From: Clostridia bacterium
Lineage (GTDB): Bacteria; Bacillota; Clostridia; Christensenellales; Aristaeellaceae
Length of the DNA: 64,000 bases
Reading direction: 5' to 3'
Assembly (NCBI GenBank): GCA_017501255.1
Contig: JAFVXE010000052.1
Coordinates: 1-64,000, forward strand
The position numbers and the translations under genes are program-made. Below, piece after piece: positions 61,741 through 64,000 of this stretch; positions within the stretch are counted from its first letter, which is position 1; the number at the start of each line of letters is the position of its first letter. Below the pieces are notes generated by a model. It ran no database searches. It worked only from the letters and a program-made list of their open reading frames with translations, and was not told where the DNA came from.

Positions 61741-63228
61741 ATGGCACAGAAGCGTACAATTTCTATCAGGGCTCTATCTGTGATTGCGTTTATTGTATTG
61801 GTACTGCTGCTTACCCCCATTTTGATTTCATCCATATACAACCGTCCTATCAACGATGATCTTGAACAGCCCTATCCAGCCAAAGTTGCGTACCAGGAAA
61901 CAGGTTCTGTTTTTCAAGTTCTGTTGACATCCATTCGCGAAGTGATCCGCATCTGGCATGAGTATAGCGGCATTTTTTCCTCAATGTTTCTTTCCGTTTT
62001 TGCCCCTTATGCATTCGGTGATACATTGGGCTTCATCCACCCTATTCTCTTGTGCGCACTTTTGATTTTTGCCTGTTTCAAACTTGTGCAGTGTCTTTAT
62101 CTGCTTAACAAGAATATTCCTTCAGCCTATATATATCTGCTGACGCCGCTGTTGAGTATCGCATTGCTTACAACAATGCCCGACATTGTTGAAGGCCTGT
62201 TCTGGTATAGCAGCGCCGCCAACTATCTTTTCTTCTTCTGTATTTCCCTTCTTCTTTTTTCAAGTGTGCTGAAAACCACTTTGAATGATGGTATTTGCAA
62301 AGGAAGATATGTTTTTCTGCTATTGACCTATTGCGTAGGTTTCTTCTTCTTGGGCGGATGTAATTGGATCACTTCCACTTCTTCCGTTGTTGTCTATGCC
62401 TTTTTGGTGCTGTTCATCCTTATTCAGAAAAAGCGCCGCACGTTGATCATTCCTTTTCTCTTTTTGCTGGCCGGTTATGGACTGGCGATTATTGCCCCCG
62501 GTAATTTCAACAGGCAGTTGATGGTCGGTGATAAGCCTTCCATCATTGAAGCATTTGTGCTGGCCTTTTTCAAAGCGCTGTCGTTCTGCTTTTCCAAAGG
62601 AACTTTTTATCTTTTCCCTTTGCTGATGCTTCCCTTCATAGCTCGTATCAGTCACTATATGCCTGTTCTCCCCAAGCATATCTGGCTGCTTCCCGTCGCC
62701 TCTGTCTGTGTTATCGCCTCCTGTTTCTTTCCGATGGTGTATACCGCTTATTACATCACCTATCGACATGAAAACATTATTTACTTTATCTTTACGATCC
62801 TTCTCCTGATCAACGAACTGGTTTTTGTCAGTTGGCTTGCACAGCGTCGCTGTGCCAACTATCAAAAGGGCGAACATTTTGTGCTGTCCCGGGTGATTGC
62901 CGTTGTTCTCGCCTTTTCTGTAACGCTTCTTGCAGCCTTTCAGACTACATTCACCCTTTCTCCCATCAGTCTTTCCAGCAACTATACGCCTCTGCAGGCA
63001 TCCGTCCATCTGCTGATGGGATATACGAAAAATTATGCTACCAGTTATGACGATCTTGTCTATACCCTGCAAACAACCGAGGAAGAAGAGATCATCGTTG
63101 AATCCAACTTCAGAAGCCCCATTGTTGGCGGAACCGAATTTCAATGGTATCCGGATTATTGGGTTAATACCGCATTTGTTGAATTCTATACAGGAGAAAA
63201 CACGATTCTTTTACGAACAAGGTGGTGA
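61741..63228 (+). CDS. Polytopic membrane protein, DUF6056-like
   Basis: 495 residues from the ATG at 61741 with AAGGAAG upstream. A first helix (about 12-32) is followed by an outer loop with IYNRPINDDLEQPYPAK and WHEYSGIFSSMFLSVF, then about ten to eleven helices and a final soluble outer segment. The ND-D and W-x-YSG pattern after the first helix is what I associate with DUF6056 membrane proteins, found with glycosyltransferases. Function is unknown. GC content is visibly lower than in the rest of the window. Six bp separate it from the GT2 gene. Confidence 0.65.
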   Translation: MAQKRTISIRALSVIAFIVLVLLLTPILISSIYNRPINDDLEQPYPAKVAYQETGSVFQVLLTSIREVIRIWHEYSGIFSSMFLSVFAPYAFGDTLGFIHPILLCALLIFACFKLVQCLYLLNKNIPSAYIYLLTPLLSIALLTTMPDIVEGLFWYSSAANYLFFFCISLLLFSSVLKTTLNDGICKGRYVFLLLTYCVGFFFLGGCNWITSTSSVVVYAFLVLFILIQKKRRTLIIPFLFLLAGYGLAIIAPGNFNRQLMVGDKPSIIEAFVLAFFKALSFCFSKGTFYLFPLLMLPFIARISHYMPVLPKHIWLLPVASVCVIASCFFPMVYTAYYITYRHENIIYFIFTILLLINELVFVSWLAQRRCANYQKGEHFVLSRVIAVVLAFSVTLLAAFQTTFTLSPISLSSNYTPLQASVHLLMGYTKNYATSYDDLVYTLQTTEEEEIIVESNFRSPIVGGTEFQWYPDYWVNTAFVEFYTGENTILLRTRW

Positions 63229-63234
63229 GCAACC

Positions 63235-64000
63235 ATGGTACTTTCTCTCGTAGTCCCCTGCTACAACGAACAAGCCAACATTTCCCTTTTCTATGATGCT
63301 GTCAAGCAAGCTTTTGCCAGTGCCCCATATGAACTGGAGCTGGTGTTCATCAATGATGGTTCCAGCGACCAGACCCTTGAACAGCTCAAAGGGCTGTTGG
63401 AAAAGGAAACCTGCATCAAGGTGATTGATTTTTCCCGGAATTTTGGCAAGGAAGCGGCCATGTTGGCCGGCTTGCAGCATACCACCGGTGATTATGTAGG
63501 GATCATTGATGCTGATTTGCAGCAATCCCCCGATACGCTGCTGGATATGCTGAAAGTTCTTCAAAACAATCCTCAGTATGATTGCGTGGCTGCTTATCAG
63601 AAGGAACGCAAGGAAGGAAAAGTCCTTGGGTTCTTCAAGCGCGCTTTCTATCAGATCATCAACCGTCTGGCCGATGTACCGTTTACCAACGGCGCCAGCG
63701 ATTTTCGTGTTTTCACCCGAAAGATGGCCAACGCCATGATCAGCCTGCCGGAATATTTCCGTTTTTCCAAGGGACTGTTCTCCTATGTGGGTTTCGAAAC
63801 CTATTTCTATCCCTATGAGGCACAGCCCCGCGCCCACGGTGAATCCAAATGGTCCTTCCGCAAGCTGTTTGGCTATGCCATTGAAGGAATTGTTTCCTTC
63901 AGCACTGCGCCTCTTCGCTTTGCTACGATTCTGGGACTGTTGTTCTCCGCCGCTTCCTTTGTCTATCTGATCGCCGTCATCATTGAGAAACTGACTTTTG
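63235..64000 (+). CDS. GT2 family glycosyltransferase (GtrB/DPM1-like), 3' end outside window
   Basis: 255 codons are present and the frame is open at the window end. LSLVVPCYNEQANI, VFINDGSSDQTLEQL, FSRNFGKEAAMLAGL and the DADLQQSPD metal-binding motif are typical of bactoprenol-linked or dolichol-phosphate-type GT2 enzymes (GtrB, YkoT, ArnC). Residues about 140-200 include RFSKGLFSYVGF and HGESKWSFRKL, then a first membrane helix begins near 225, so the C-terminal part should hold two helices. It probably makes an undecaprenyl-phosphate sugar, with the upstream membrane protein as partner. Confidence 0.88.
   Translation, partial: MVLSLVVPCYNEQANISLFYDAVKQAFASAPYELELVFINDGSSDQTLEQLKGLLEKETCIKVIDFSRNFGKEAAMLAGLQHTTGDYVGIIDADLQQSPDTLLDMLKVLQNNPQYDCVAAYQKERKEGKVLGFFKRAFYQIINRLADVPFTNGASDFRVFTRKMANAMISLPEYFRFSKGLFSYVGFETYFYPYEAQPRAHGESKWSFRKLFGYAIEGIVSFSTAPLRFATILGLLFSAASFVYLIAVIIEKLTF

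Noticed and set aside
1-64000. CRISPR arrays, prophage genes or a defence island
   Set aside because: No regularly spaced repeats, Cas-like, phage structural or restriction genes were seen anywhere in the window.

Overview
The window looks like chromosome from an uncultured or gut-type low-to-mid GC Firmicute (Clostridia; GC in the mid-50s by eye). Supporting signs are an rpoB-rpoC pair with Firmicute-type N-termini, a DnaD/DnaI-type helicase-loading operon, a Gram-positive LexA (DinR-type) operator on dinB, YitT and split ThrE exporters, strong AGGAGG-type Shine-Dalgarno sites, and frequent GTG/TTG starts and ATGA/GTGA overlaps. The plant-hemicellulose and galactoside hydrolases suggest a fibre-degrading intestinal or rumen organism. 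This taxonomic reading is inference; no rRNA lies in the window.

Layout. 0.3-5 kb (+): zinc-ribbon membrane protein, TPM-domain protein, Tag glycosylase, AI-2E-type transporter, methyltransferase. 5-9.8 kb (-): a four-gene Gld-type ABC system (ATPase, permease, GldG-like, DUF4340-like). 10-13 kb (+): ECF sigma factor with a coupled membrane partner, and an SH3-domain secreted protein. 13-18 kb: YitT and MazF-type toxin, a GNAT, LexA-controlled dinB, murA with a short overlapping leader ORF. 18-22 kb: uvrB, tRNA-Gln(CTG) and tRNA-Glu(CTC), GNAT, Nudix, an XRE protein with a Lys/Thr-rich tail. 22-25.5 kb (-): split ThrE exporter, a polytopic O-antigen-ligase-like protein, GNAT. 25.5-26.7 kb: a complete insertion sequence with an unusually long (about 25 bp) target duplication. 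26.7-31 kb (-): polytopic membrane protein, then a DnaD-like/DnaI/cysteine-less ArsC-like operon. 31-38 kb (+): a serine-hydrolase-fold protein that has lost its catalytic residues, a four-gene WbpABDE-type cassette for UDP-2,3-diacetamido-2,3-dideoxy-glucuronate, a GNAT and a secreted CAP-domain protein. 38-43 kb (-): GH43, GH51 and a carbohydrate-esterase-like protein (arabinan/arabinoxylan side-chain release). 43-45 kb (-): three consecutive GNATs, one AAC(6')-like. 45-52.5 kb: phosphoglucomutase divergent from alpha-galactosidase, SGNH esterase, THUMP RNA methyltransferase, HAD phosphatase. 52.5-61 kb (-): polyferredoxin, rpoC, rpoB. 61-64 kb (+): RseC-like protein, then an AT-richer segment with a polytopic membrane protein and a GT2 glycosyltransferase cut by the window end.

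No CRISPR array, prophage or obvious defence island is present. The items most worth a second look are the insertion sequence with its 25-bp duplication and a perfect 42-bp palindrome across the transposase stop; a cysteine-less ArsC-like protein translationally coupled to the helicase loader; the divergently placed, catalytically dead beta-lactamase-fold protein; a 24-codon ORF with a strong ribosome site that overlaps the murA start; and a triple-hairpin intergenic repeat family.
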